Positions 50,066 to 60,607 of a stretch of DNA of 64,000 nucleotides are shown here, one piece after another. The position numbers and the translations under genes were made by a program. Origin of the DNA: Yoonia sp. G8-12 (GTDB taxonomy: Bacteria; Pseudomonadota; Alphaproteobacteria; Rhodobacterales; Rhodobacteraceae); assembly GCF_038443675.1 (NCBI RefSeq), contig NZ_CP151762.1, positions 558,001 to 622,000 of the forward strand, given 5' to 3'. The number at the start of each line of letters is the position of its first letter. Position 1 is the first letter of the stretch. Below the pieces are notes generated by a model, which made no database searches, was not told where the DNA came from, and saw only the letters and a program-made list of their open reading frames with translations.

Positions 50066-50629
50066 CTACTCGGCAGGTGCGCCACAGCTGCCCACGAGTT
50101 GCTGGTACTGTTCGGTAATCCAGCCCAAGGCCTGCTCGGGGTTTTGCTGCTCGATCTGGCCTGTCAGCTGGGCAAATACCCCCGCCGAGCGGCTGTCGTC
50201 GATGACAGCAAATTGCTGGGTCGCAAAGATCGTGTCGTAGACAAAGAACGCCACAGCGACCAAAAGGATGCCCCGCAGGACACCAAAGAAGAACCCAAGA
50301 CCCTGATCAATGCCGCCCAAGGCCGAGCGTTGCACCACCGTGGAAAAGAGCGGCGTGAAGATCGAGACCACAACAAGGGCCACCGCAAAGACCGCTGCAA
50401 AAGCCGAGATAATGGCCAATTCGCAGCTATCGCCGATGATATCGCCCAAAATCGGGATCTGGCGGACCAGCGGTTCAACCTGATCGGCAAAGATAAATGC
50501 GACAATCGTTGCGCCGATCCAGCCGACGATTGCCATGGCTTCGCGCACAAAACCGCGGCTGTAGGCCAAGACGCCCGAAATCAGGATAATGATTGCGACG
50601 CCTGCGTCGACAAGTGTGAAACCTTCCAT
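50066..50629 (-). CDS. cvpA: CvpA-family membrane protein
   Basis: A 187-residue inner-membrane protein with four spans. It starts MEGFTLVDAGVAIIILISG then LAYSRGFVREAMAIVGWIGA; the SRGFVREA segment after the first span is the CvpA hallmark. CvpA, first linked to colicin V production, often accompanies purF, as here. ATG 50627-50629 follows AGGAGACGGGCC; the frame extends upstream to 50665 without support. A strong terminator follows. Confidence 0.9.
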   Translation of the reverse strand: MEGFTLVDAGVAIIILISGVLAYSRGFVREAMAIVGWIGATIVAFIFADQVEPLVRQIPILGDIIGDSCELAIISAFAAVFAVALVVVSIFTPLFSTVVQRSALGGIDQGLGFFFGVLRGILLVAVAFFVYDTIFATQQFAVIDDSRSAGVFAQLTGQIEQQNPEQALGWITEQYQQLVGSCGAPAE

Positions 50630-50651
50630 GGCCCGTCTCCTGCGAATGACG

Positions 50652-52015
<1,364 letters not shown>

Positions 52016-52056
52016 GTTCACCTTTTGGACCAAAAGGCGAACCTTGGCAATGATGC

Positions 52057-52503
52057 TTAGGCTTTGGCCTTGGCCTGCGGTGTGAGGGCCGAAATGACGA
52101 TAGAGGCAAGAATGCAGGCCGTGAACATATACAGCCCCCAGCCGGTCTCGATCCGGCCAATGCCAACGCCTTTGAACAGCACGATATAGAGGGCAATCAG
52201 GAACACGTCAGCCATCGCCAGTTTGCCGATCCACGATAGCACGGGCAGGGTTTTGTCTTTCAGCAACTCAAAGTGGACCAACGCGATGCCGATGGTTTTG
52301 AGGTAGGGCGCGAACATCGCGAAGGCCGTGACCAGGAGCGCCAAGGCCACATCGCTGTCCCAAAGCGCCTGCATGCCCGAGATCACGCTAATCTCGCTGA
52401 GGCCGAAAATGGGCAAAAGCCCTGCGTGTAACAATGGTGCGAACCATGCAATTGGAAAGAGAATGAGAAGGGCAAGGTTGGCAATGCGCAAGACGTTCAG
52501 CAT
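52057..52503 (-). CDS. PqiA-like (paraquat-inducible protein A family) membrane protein
   Basis: A 148-residue protein with four spans (MLNVLRIANLALLILFPIAW, LALLVTAFAMFAPYL, MADVFLIALYIVLFKG, MFTACILASIVISAL). It resembles a single PqiA domain, without the cysteine clusters of longer members. LSWIGKLAMADVFLIALYI (a W-x5-M-x-D pattern) is the family landmark. ATG 52501-52503 or 52513-52515 may be used. It sits between alr and radA. Role unknown, possibly envelope lipid transport. Confidence 0.7.
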   Translation of the reverse strand: MLNVLRIANLALLILFPIAWFAPLLHAGLLPIFGLSEISVISGMQALWDSDVALALLVTAFAMFAPYLKTIGIALVHFELLKDKTLPVLSWIGKLAMADVFLIALYIVLFKGVGIGRIETGWGLYMFTACILASIVISALTPQAKAKA

Positions 52504-52560
52504 AATAAATCCCATTCATGTCTTGGGTTTAAGTAATGAAGCTCTTGCTTTGAAACAAGT

Positions 52561-53597
52561 TTATTTGCCGAAAGTCTTGCGATTGTAGCGCGCGCCAAGC
52601 TGGGTCAGCACCTCGTACCCGATTGTACCTGCTGCGCGCGCCAGATCATCCACAGACTGCTGCGGCCCGATTAGGGTAAGCTTGCTTGGCGTCTCTGGCA
52701 GGTCCGTGACATCAACGGTCAGCAGGTCCATTGAGACCCGACCCACCAAGGGACATGCGGTATCGCCATGATAAAGCGTGGCCTTGTCCGACAGAATGCG
52801 CGCGATGCCGTCCGCATAGCCGCCCGATACCGTGGCAATCTGCGAAGGGCGGGTGGCCTGCCACGCATTCCCGTAACCCACGACCTCGCCTTCGGCCACA
52901 TCGCGCACTTGCACGACGGGCAAATCCAGTTCGATGACCGGCGTTGCTTTTTCGAATGGCAGTCCACCATAAAGCCCGATGCCCGGCCGCGTCAGATCAA
53001 AGTGGTATTCCGGTCCCAGTAGAATCCCCCCGTCGCCGCCAAGGAACGGGGTGCCGTAATCCCGTCGGTCATCTTCTTGAACTGGTCCAGCTGATAGGGG
53101 TTCATCGGGTGGTCAGGTTCATCCGCACAGGCCAGATGCGACATCACCAAACGCGGGTCCTGCGACAGCGCCACTTCGGCCACCGCCGCCCATTCCTGCA
53201 TTTCCATGCCCAACCGGTTCATGCCGGTATCGAGCTGGATGCCAAAAGGATGGCCGGGCAGAGATTCAAAATGCAGCGTCAGTTGTTCGACTGAATTCAG
53301 AAGTGGCGTCAGACCCAAGTCGCGGATCAGCGTCGTGTCGCCTTTCATATGGCCCGAAAACACACAGATTTCAGGCTTCGGCCCCAGCTCTTCGCGGATC
53401 GCGACCGCCTCTTCTGCGACAGCAACAAAGAACTGACGCACGCCTTCTTTGAACAGCGCCTTTGCGACATTCGCCGCCCCAAGCCCATAGCCGTTCGCCT
53501 TGACGACAGCGCCTGTCTTGCAATTGGTCATTGCATCCAAGGCGCGCCAGTTGGCGACGACAGCGTCAAGGTCGATAATCAGGCGTCCAGTACTCAT
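52561..53597 (-). CDS. alr: Alanine racemase (frameshifted in this sequence)
   Basis: A PLP enzyme making D-alanine for peptidoglycan, about 345 residues when read through. The first frame has the PLP-Lys motif AVVKANGYGLGAANVA, DTGMNRLGMEM and MSHLACADEPDHP, to RSLAATGG. The next frame carries ILLGPEYHFDLTRPGIGLYG, then GYADGIAR and VGRVSMDLLTVDVTD. The break is at the C6 run 53026-53031; a seventh base restores TGGILLG. If no second alr exists the gene must be intact in the living cell, so sequencing error is likely. Confidence 0.87.
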
Positions 53598-53653
53598 GGC
53601 GACCTTTTGTCAGGCAGAAACAGGTGGAGCAAGCGTTTTGCGCAAAAACAACG

Positions 53654-54040
53654 TTACTCGGGGCAGTCCCCCAATCCGTTGAGCGCATCAACCATCGCGG
53701 TGGCGCGGTCAAGCGCGAGCGCATCAGTCAGCATAAAGCCCGTGTCGATAGGGGCTTGCATCGTGATGCTTTGGAACTGCTCGCCACAGACAAAGTAGGT
53801 GACGGATTGATTGACGTGGGTTTTGGTGAACAGGGCAAAGGACGCTGTCGCCTCTTCATTCATGGCGATTGCAATCTGAGCTGTATCGTCATTCACTGCC
53901 ATCAGGTCGGCGCGCACATCAGCGGCGGGTAAGCGCAGGTCGCCCAAGAAGCCTGTAAATCTTACGACGTAATCTTCTGACGTCTGTGCCGCCGCCGGGC
54001 TTGCCAGCATAAGCAAGATTGGAAAAAGCTTTTTGATGAT
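53654..54040 (-). CDS. Small exported protein with apparent ATC start codon
   Basis: A 128-residue secreted protein, function unknown. The frame contains no ATG or GTG before its signal peptide. AAGGA followed five bases on by ATC (54038-54040) gives M-IKKLFPILLMLASPAAAQ, a complete signal peptide cleaved before TSEDY. The TTG further in would leave only half a signal. The mature part has VVRFTGFLGDLRLPAADV and two cysteines (YFVCGEQ and GLGDCPE) that could form a disulfide. It starts 10 bases after the dnaB stop, so coupling to dnaB translation may rescue the weak start. Confidence 0.65.
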   Translation of the reverse strand: MIKKLFPILLMLASPAAAQTSEDYVVRFTGFLGDLRLPAADVRADLMAVNDDTAQIAIAMNEEATASFALFTKTHVNQSVTYFVCGEQFQSITMQAPIDTGFMLTDALALDRATAMVDALNGLGDCPE

Positions 54041-54050
54041 GCGTTCCTTT

Positions 54051-55538
54051 CTAGAACTGCTGGTCGTCTCCTTGTTGCCAAGGTTTAACCAAATTGCCGA
54101 ACCGCGTGAACTCTGCGGTAAATGAAAGCTCGACCGTTCCAATCGGGCCGTGCCGTTGTTTGCCCACAATAACCTCAGCTTTGCCGTGAAGGCTCGACAT
54201 TTTTTCCTGCCAAGCCGCAATGGCTTCCATATTGTGGTCTTCAGGCTTTTCGCGCTCGACATAGTATTCACCACGATAGACGAACATAACAACATCGGCA
54301 TCTTGCTCGATAGAGCCGGATTCGCGCAAGTCCGAAAGCTGGGGGCGTTTGTCTTCACGGCTTTCAACCTGACGTGACAGCTGGGACAAAGCAATGACCG
54401 GAATGTTCAATTCCTTCGCGATGGCCTTGAGCCCCATCGAGATTTCACCGATCTCTTGCACGCGGTTGTCGGACGTGCCGCGTACCAGTTGCAGATAGTC
54501 CACGATCAGCACATCCAACCCATGTGTGCGCTTCAAGCGGCGCGCACGGGCGGCCAGTTGCGAAATGGGGATCGCCGCCGTGTCGTCGATATAAAGCGGG
54601 CAGGATTCAAGCTGTTTGGCCGCATCCACAAACCGCCGGAACTCGCTTTCTGTCATGTCACCTTGGCGGATCTTATGCGATGAAATCTCGGACGCTTCGG
54701 CCAGAATACGGCCCGCCAACTGCTCGGCGCTCATCTCAAGCGAGAAGAAACCGACGACACCGCCGTCAACCGCGCCTTCGCTGCCGTCTTGCAGCAGGCC
54801 TTTGCGGTACGCCTTGGCGATATTGAACGCGATGTTGGTCGCAAGCGAGGTTTTCCCCATCGACGGGCGTCCTGCGAGGATCAGAAGGTCGGATTTATGC
54901 AACCCGCCCAGTTTCTTGTCCATATCCGTCAGGCCCGTTGAAATGCCCGCCAGCCCGCCATCGCGTTGATAGGCGCTATTGGCCACATTCACCGCCTCGG
55001 TGACGGCGGCAAGGAACGACTGGAACCCTTTTTCCGACACTCCCTGTTCAGCCAATGAATAAAGTGCCTGTTCGGCCTCGACGATCTGTTCTTTGGGTTC
55101 GTGATCGACATCGACCTTGGCGGCCTTGTCAGTGATATCGCGGCCCAGTTTGATCAATTCGCGCCGTGTCGCTAGATCATAGATCATTTGCGCATAGTCA
55201 CGCGCGGCAAAGGCCGAAATCGCGGCACCGGCCAGACGGGCCAGATAGGGTGGGCCGCCCAGTTCCTTCAGACCTTCGTCGTCTTCCATGAACGCCTTGA
55301 GCGTCACAGGGCTGGCCAGCATGTTGCGGCCGATCCGTGTGGCTGCGGTTTCAAAGATCCGCGCATGGACGGGGTCGTAGAAGTGTTTGGGTCCGATGAT
55401 CGACGCCACACGGTCAAACACATCGTTGTTGGTCAGAATAGCCCCCAGAAGCTGCTGCTCAGCCTCGATGGAGTGTGGCATCAGATCGGCACCAGCTTCT
55501 TCGACGCCAGTCGCGTTAAAAGTTGTTATTTCGTTCAT
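54051..55538 (-). CDS. dnaB: Replicative DNA helicase DnaB
   Basis: The hexameric 5'-3' helicase of the replication fork, 495 residues. The N-terminal domain starts with MPHSIEAEQQLLGAIL, the DnaG-interacting part. A RecA-like ATPase follows, with Walker A GRPSMGKTSLATNIA, VDYLQLVRG (Walker B region), SQLSRQVESREDKRPQLSDL (given in part) and ESGSIEQDADVVMFVYR. ATG 55536-55538. No intein is present. Upstream lie 200 bases with the presumed promoter; the downstream exported-protein gene follows closely. Confidence 0.96.
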   Translation of the reverse strand: MNEITTFNATGVEEAGADLMPHSIEAEQQLLGAILTNNDVFDRVASIIGPKHFYDPVHARIFETAATRIGRNMLASPVTLKAFMEDDEGLKELGGPPYLARLAGAAISAFAARDYAQMIYDLATRRELIKLGRDITDKAAKVDVDHEPKEQIVEAEQALYSLAEQGVSEKGFQSFLAAVTEAVNVANSAYQRDGGLAGISTGLTDMDKKLGGLHKSDLLILAGRPSMGKTSLATNIAFNIAKAYRKGLLQDGSEGAVDGGVVGFFSLEMSAEQLAGRILAEASEISSHKIRQGDMTESEFRRFVDAAKQLESCPLYIDDTAAIPISQLAARARRLKRTHGLDVLIVDYLQLVRGTSDNRVQEIGEISMGLKAIAKELNIPVIALSQLSRQVESREDKRPQLSDLRESGSIEQDADVVMFVYRGEYYVEREKPEDHNMEAIAAWQEKMSSLHGKAEVIVGKQRHGPIGTVELSFTAEFTRFGNLVKPWQQGDDQQF

Positions 55539-55740
55539 TGCTGCTCACCTGTTCCCCGAATGCCTTCTAGTCGGCCTGCCGCGCGGCATGCTAGGCCGAA
55601 TACCGTGGATAAGAGGGGATAACTCGTATCTAGTATTGCCTATTTCGCTGATCTTATCAACATATGGTGGCACAGACAGGCCAATCGCCATCATATGGGT
55701 CATACGGCTTTCGTTTTATCCACAGCTGTGGACAAAAAAA

Positions 55741-56409
55741 TCAGGCGGGGGTCCAGCCGGCAGGATCGTTCAGATAAGCCTCTACCGCGGTCAGCGTCGC
55801 CGCATCATAGGCCCCGCGCGCTTTGGCCTCTGCGAGCACGTCCCACCATGTGCACAGCGAAATGAGTTGCACGCCGTGGTTGGCCAGTGTTTCCTCAACC
55901 CCGTCGAAGATGCCGTAGTAGAAAATCACCGCTGTTGCCGAACAGGTCGCACCCGTTTCGCGGATCGCATCAACGAACGAGAGTTTTGAGCCGCCATCGG
56001 TGGTTAGATCCTCGACCAGAATAACGCGTTGGCCTTCGGTCATCACACCCTCAATGCGGGCGTTGCGACCGTAACCTTTGGGCTTTTTGCGCACATATGT
56101 CATCGGCAGGGCAAGCCGTTCTGCCACCAGTGCGCCAAAGGGGATACCTGCCGTTTCGCCCCCGGCCACGTTGTCAAACGCCTCAAAGCCTGCTTCGCGC
56201 ATGATCGACACAGCCATGAAATCCATCAGCGTGGACCGGATGCGCGGGAAGGAAATCAGCTTGCGGCAATCCACATAAGTGGGGGCCTTTTTGCCCGAGG
56301 CATGGGTGAAAGGCTCGGCTGCGTTGAAATCAATGGCGCCGATTTCGATCAGCATGCCTGCGGTCAGGCGTGCAATCTCTTCTTTGGCGGGAAAGGAGGT
56401 TGGGATCAT
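55741..56409 (-). CDS. pyrE: Orotate phosphoribosyltransferase
   Basis: Forms orotidine monophosphate from orotate and PRPP in pyrimidine synthesis. It has 222 residues. FTHASGKKAPTYVDCRKLIS is at the N-terminal third, FDNVAGGETAGIPFGALVAE in the middle, and the PRPP loop is VILVEDLTTDGGSKLSFVD. It follows pyrC by 24 bases on the minus strand, so the two consecutive-pathway genes form an operon. Confidence 0.95.
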   Translation of the reverse strand: MIPTSFPAKEEIARLTAGMLIEIGAIDFNAAEPFTHASGKKAPTYVDCRKLISFPRIRSTLMDFMAVSIMREAGFEAFDNVAGGETAGIPFGALVAERLALPMTYVRKKPKGYGRNARIEGVMTEGQRVILVEDLTTDGGSKLSFVDAIRETGATCSATAVIFYYGIFDGVEETLANHGVQLISLCTWWDVLAEAKARGAYDAATLTAVEAYLNDPAGWTPA

Positions 56410-56433
56410 CGTGGGGCCTTCAATTTCAGTTTG

Positions 56434-57486
56434 TTAAGTCTCGACGCGCCAATGCAGGTCAAATCCGGGGTCAAAAACGGTGACAGGCCCGTCCTCGGTC
56501 TCGATCTGGGCTGGATAGCTGACCGGATTGCCCTTGGTCAGGGTGATGGTGTCTTCGTTCGGGGCAAGCCCGTAAAAACGCGGTCCGTTAAGCGAGGCGA
56601 AATCCTCAAGCTTGGTGATCTTTCCTGCCGCATCAAAGACTTCGGCAAGACATGACATTGTGTTGGGCGCGGTAAAGATACCCGCACATCCGCAGGACTG
56701 CAGTTTCAGCGCATCGGTATGCGGCGCGCTATCGGTGCCAAGGAAAAAGCGTTTGTCGCCGGAAACCGCCGCCTGCACCAGTGCGACACGGTGCGCTTCG
56801 CGCTTGGCCACGGGCAGGCAGTAGAAATGCGGTTTGATCCCGCCTGCCAGAATATGGTTGCGGTTGATAATCAGGTGATGGGTGGTGATCGTCGCGGCAA
56901 GGTTTTTGCTGCTGTCGCGCACGTAGTCAACCGCGTCTTGGGTCGTGACATGTTCCATCACGACCTTCAGATCGGGCACCTTCTTGCGCAGCGGCTTTAG
57001 CACCTTGTCGATAAAGGTCGCTTCGCGGTCAAAGATGTCGATCTCGCTCTCCGTCACCTCGCCATGCACACAAAGCGGCATTCCGATTTCGGCCATCACC
57101 TCAAGCACGGGGCGGACCTTTTCAAAATCGCGCACGCCCGAGGCAGAGTTCGTGGTGGCACCGGCAGGATAAAGTTTCACCGCCGTCGCGATCCCTGCGG
57201 CGTGGGCCGCGCGCACATCTTCAGGATCGGTCGCTTCGGTCAGGTAAAGCGTCATCAGCGGGGTGAAATTGGCCCCCGCTGGCATCGCCGCCATGATCCG
57301 GTCCCGATAGGCAGAGGCATCTGCGCCGGTGACAACGGGCGGCACCAGATTGGGCATGATAATCGCGCGGGCGAAATGCCGCGTCGTTTCCGGCAGGACG
57401 GCCCGCAGCATGGCGCCATCGCGCAGATGGAGGTGCCAGTCATCAGGGCGGCGGATGGTGAGGCGGGTCAAATGTCTATCAGGCAT
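56434..57486 (-). CDS. pyrC: Dihydroorotase (PyrC type)
   Basis: A zinc amidohydrolase that closes the dihydroorotate ring. It has 350 residues, the E. coli-like short class. Metal-site HLHLRDG is near residue 15, the carboxylated Lys in AVKLYPAGATTNS, then CVHGEV, MEHVTT and FFLGTDSAPH with the catalytic Asp. ATG 57484-57486 is chosen; the frame extends to 57582 but loses family similarity. First gene of pyrC-pyrE. Confidence 0.95.
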   Translation of the reverse strand: MPDRHLTRLTIRRPDDWHLHLRDGAMLRAVLPETTRHFARAIIMPNLVPPVVTGADASAYRDRIMAAMPAGANFTPLMTLYLTEATDPEDVRAAHAAGIATAVKLYPAGATTNSASGVRDFEKVRPVLEVMAEIGMPLCVHGEVTESEIDIFDREATFIDKVLKPLRKKVPDLKVVMEHVTTQDAVDYVRDSSKNLAATITTHHLIINRNHILAGGIKPHFYCLPVAKREAHRVALVQAAVSGDKRFFLGTDSAPHTDALKLQSCGCAGIFTAPNTMSCLAEVFDAAGKITKLEDFASLNGPRFYGLAPNEDTITLTKGNPVSYPAQIETEDGPVTVFDPGFDLHWRVET

Positions 57487-57622
57487 GTTTTTCCGATTAC
57501 ACCGTTGCGTCGCGGGACGCCAGAGTCCTTTCATGCTATAGCCCCATTCGTGAATGTCCTTGCACTGCCTGCGGCAATTCATGATATTTCTGCCAAATAT
57601 ACTGAATTAATGGAGGGAAACG

Positions 57623-57910
57623 ATGCTTGGATTTCTAATCGCGGCCGCTGCAGGTTTTCTCACACCGCAGATAGAGGGCCCAGTTGCAGGCCCTATCGTC
57701 AAGACGCTTGAGGGCTATTTCCAAGTGGCGCCGACCGAGAAGCGCCTGATTGCCTTCATGGTGGCTTTGCTGGCTGCCGCGATCCTTGCGGCCGCGTTTG
57801 ATAGCGGGTCTGTTTTCGGGATCATCATTGGCGCCATTCTGGGCTATTTCGGACAACGCATTTTCAACCTGCTCAAAAAGATCATCGAAGGCCGGCAAGA
57901 CGCAGGCTGA
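57623..57910 (+). CDS. Small membrane protein, function unknown
   Basis: A 95-residue protein with two or three hydrophobic segments (MLGFLIAAAAGFLTPQIEGP, LIAFMVALLAAAILAAAF, VFGIIIGAILGYFGQRIF) and a basic C-terminal helix (NLLKKIIEGRQDAG). ATTAATGGAGGGAAACG gives a good ribosome site. It is divergent from pyrC. I do not recognise a family; the outline resembles small roseobacter envelope proteins. Confidence 0.65.
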   Translation: MLGFLIAAAAGFLTPQIEGPVAGPIVKTLEGYFQVAPTEKRLIAFMVALLAAAILAAAFDSGSVFGIIIGAILGYFGQRIFNLLKKIIEGRQDAG

Positions 57911-58022
57911 CGCGGCGGGCATGCGTCTGCTGCATCGCGGCAATGCAGCTTTGGCTGTTTTCACGGCCAGTGGCATGTCTATCTAGAGGGGGAATACGAA
58001 TGAACCCGATAGGACCGCCATC

Positions 58023-58235
58023 ATGGCCAGACACAACCACTCACCTGCGGCCCCCGCGCCGTTTCTTGCTTTCTTTGGCGCAATCTCCAGCGGTGTTACG
58101 CGGCTGTTGGACACAAAAAACCGCTCTGGTGATGTGCAACGTCTACAAAAACTCAGCGATGAGGAACTGGCGGACATCGGCCTGAGCCGCGACACAATTG
58201 TGCGTCACGTCTACCGCGATATCTATTACGTGTGA
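58023..58235 (+). CDS. DUF1127-domain small protein
   Basis: A 70-residue protein. The C-terminal half (LQKLSDEELADIGLSRDTIV) is the DUF1127 signature, found in small alphaproteobacterial proteins, some of which bind RNA or act in phosphate and stress responses. A short hydrophobic stretch (APFLAFFGAISSGVTRLL) lies before it. Its 3' end overlaps the convergent gene by ten bases. Confidence 0.8.
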   Translation: MARHNHSPAAPAPFLAFFGAISSGVTRLLDTKNRSGDVQRLQKLSDEELADIGLSRDTIVRHVYRDIYYV

Positions 58236-59170
58236 ATGTCTTCGGTGGGCGTGAGTTCTTCGCGCTTGTCGATAAAGAACGCCTTATGTCCGCGCCGGAT
58301 CATATATTCGCAGATGATAAGGGCCAAACGCGGATGGCCGGTGACGATCAGACGCCGCACGAGCGAACGTACGTATGTCGGGTCGTAGCGCCGCGCGCGC
58401 AAAAGCCGCGTGAAACGGCGGCGGTCCAATATATCGTCCATGGCCAGTTTGATAATCACATCATGGATGCCCATGCGGTCAAACGCCTGATCAAGATCAT
58501 CACCCAATAGCGGGCAGGGCAGGGCGATGACTTGCGGCCGCCGAAACAGCGCTGCATGACAGGCATCGAGCCGCTGGAACGGATCAAAAGCAATAAAGGC
58601 TTTGTCGGCACCATCGGTCATCTCGGGCGCATAGCCGTATCTTTCGTTAAAGTCCTTCTTGCGCGCGTGTTTGTACCGCGGGTCCCACCCGGCCAATTCC
58701 GCATCAAGTGTCGCTTGGGGGCGCAGCGCAATGACTGTCGCGCCTGGCGCGGTCACAGAATACGCGGCCGCTGCATATGACGCACCGCCACCGGCACCAT
58801 GGAAAACGATCTTTTCGAAATCATCAAAAAAACCGTCGTCGACCAGCCGATCAAAGAACGCATAGACGTGGTGATCGCGAAACCAGCTCTCTTTGAACGA
58901 AAACAGTGACAACAGCGACCAGCCTTCATGGCGGGTATAGGCAAAGCCGCGCGGTTCTGCATCAAGGTTATTTTCACGGACGAACTGCGCATTCTCGAAG
59001 GTGACAAGTAACTTGTTGCCAGCTTCGAGGAAGCCGGCACAGTGCTCGCGCCCGAGTTGCTCAAAGAACCCGTGATCTTCGCAAAAGTCGTCAATACGAC
59101 CCAACCAATCATTGGCACTGAGGTCTGTCAGGTTGATATCGATGGCTAACTGCCGGTCATTCATACTCAT
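58226..59170 (-). CDS. Conserved protein often labelled PAPS reductase-like; function unknown
   Basis: A 314-residue cytoplasmic protein. FHGAGGGASYAAAAYSVTAP and ATVIALRPQATLDAELAGWD suggest an alpha/beta nucleotide- or ester-binding fold. The N-terminus DINLTDLSANDWLGRIDDF and C-terminus YIRRGHKAFFID-type region are helical. I recall roseobacter homologues annotated as phosphoadenosine phosphosulfate reductase, but the Cys of the ECGLH-type active site is absent, so that label is not supported. ATG 59168-59170 follows CGGAGTA. Tail-to-tail overlap with the DUF1127 gene. Confidence 0.65.
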   Translation of the reverse strand: MSMNDRQLAIDINLTDLSANDWLGRIDDFCEDHGFFEQLGREHCAGFLEAGNKLLVTFENAQFVRENNLDAEPRGFAYTRHEGWSLLSLFSFKESWFRDHHVYAFFDRLVDDGFFDDFEKIVFHGAGGGASYAAAAYSVTAPGATVIALRPQATLDAELAGWDPRYKHARKKDFNERYGYAPEMTDGADKAFIAFDPFQRLDACHAALFRRPQVIALPCPLLGDDLDQAFDRMGIHDVIIKLAMDDILDRRRFTRLLRARRYDPTYVRSLVRRLIVTGHPRLALIICEYMIRRGHKAFFIDKREELTPTEDIHT

Positions 59171-59270
59171 TACTCCGGGGGCGGATACACAACCGCCCCT
59201 GTCTTGAGAGTACATATGAACGAAGTCGTCACCTAGGCAATAAAGACCGGTTTAATGTTGCTCCTCCGGC

Positions 59271-60494
59271 CTAAAAGAAGGCCTGAAGCCCTGTTTGTGC
59301 ACGCCCGAGGATCAATGCGTGGACATCATGCGTGCCTTCGTAGGTATTCACCGTTTCGAGGTTCACCATGTGACGCATGATCTGGAAATCTTCGCTGATT
59401 CCATTCCCGCCGTGCATGTCGCGTGAGGCCCGCGCGATATCCAGCGCCTTGCCGCAGTTGTTGCGCTTCATCAGGCTGATCATCTCGGGGGCGGCTTTGC
59501 CTTGTTCCATCAGGCGGCCCAGTTGCAACGCTGATTGCAGGCCCAGCGTGATCTCGGTTTGCATATCGGCCAGCTTTTTCTGGAAAAGTTGTGTCTGCGC
59601 CAAGGGCTTACCAAATTGTTTGCGGTCCAGCCCGTATTGGCGGGCGGCGTGCCAGCAGGCCTCTGCGGCACCCATGACACCCCACGCAATGCCATAGCGC
59701 GCGCGGTTCAGACAACCGAACGGCCCTTTCAGGCCTTGGACGCCAGGCAGCAATGCATCTTCACCGACCGCGACGTTATCCATGACGATCTCACCCGTCA
59801 CAGAGGCGCGCAGGCTGAGCTTGCCGCCGATTTTCGGGGCCGAGAGCCCCTTCATCCCTTTTTCAAGCACAAAGCCACGGATCTTGCCGCCGTGGGCCTC
59901 GGATTTGGCCCAGATCACGAAAACATCGGCGATAGGTGCGTTACTGATCCACATTTTTGAGCCGCTGATGACATAGCCATCGGCCGTCTTTTTCGCGGTG
60001 GTTTTCATGCCCGCAGGATCGCTGCCTGCATCCGGTTCGGTCAGGCCGAAACAGCCGATCAAGGTGCCTGCGGCCAGTCCGGGCAAATACTTTTGGCGCT
60101 GGGCGTCGCTGCCGTAGGCGTGGATCGGGTACATCACCAGCGAGGATTGCACCGACATCATCGACCGATAGCCACTATCCACGCGCTCGATCTCTCGTGC
60201 GACCAAACCATAGGTGACATAGCCCGCGCCCAAGCCACCGTATTCTTCGGGGATTGTCAGGCCCAAGAGCCCAGCTTCGCCCATCTCGGCAAAGATATCT
60301 GGATCAATGGTCGCATCGCGATAGGCGGCGGTCACGCGCGGTTGCAGCGTTTTTTGCGCAAATTCATGCGCCGCATCGCGCAACATGCGCTCGTCCTCGG
60401 ACAACTGATCTTCGAGCCGTAGCGGATCGGCCCAGTCGAATGGCCCAAGATCAGGGCCAAAACCGGTGGCTTTGATTGGCGCGGAATCGTTCAT
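59271..60494 (-). CDS. gcdH: Glutaryl-CoA dehydrogenase
   Basis: An FAD acyl-CoA dehydrogenase of 407 residues that oxidises and decarboxylates glutaryl-CoA to crotonyl-CoA in lysine and aromatic breakdown. It has GCFGLTEPDAGSDPAGMKTT, WISNAPIADVFVIWAK and RYGIAWGVMGAAEACWH. The catalytic Glu lies in NTYEGTHDVHALILGRAQTG, which is the GcdH form. ATG 60492-60494 gives the family N-terminus; the long upstream frame is non-coding. It is divergent from the MoxR gene and stands alone. Confidence 0.92.
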   Translation of the reverse strand: MNDSAPIKATGFGPDLGPFDWADPLRLEDQLSEDERMLRDAAHEFAQKTLQPRVTAAYRDATIDPDIFAEMGEAGLLGLTIPEEYGGLGAGYVTYGLVAREIERVDSGYRSMMSVQSSLVMYPIHAYGSDAQRQKYLPGLAAGTLIGCFGLTEPDAGSDPAGMKTTAKKTADGYVISGSKMWISNAPIADVFVIWAKSEAHGGKIRGFVLEKGMKGLSAPKIGGKLSLRASVTGEIVMDNVAVGEDALLPGVQGLKGPFGCLNRARYGIAWGVMGAAEACWHAARQYGLDRKQFGKPLAQTQLFQKKLADMQTEITLGLQSALQLGRLMEQGKAAPEMISLMKRNNCGKALDIARASRDMHGGNGISEDFQIMRHMVNLETVNTYEGTHDVHALILGRAQTGLQAFF

Positions 60495-60607
60495 TGTATT
60501 TGCTCCCAACTTGTTGGGCGCAGGGTATGATGTCTGCGCGTGAGGGGCAATGGATGGCTTGACGCGGCGTAGATGGGATGCAGTTGTAAGGCCGGGAGGA
60601 TTACAAA

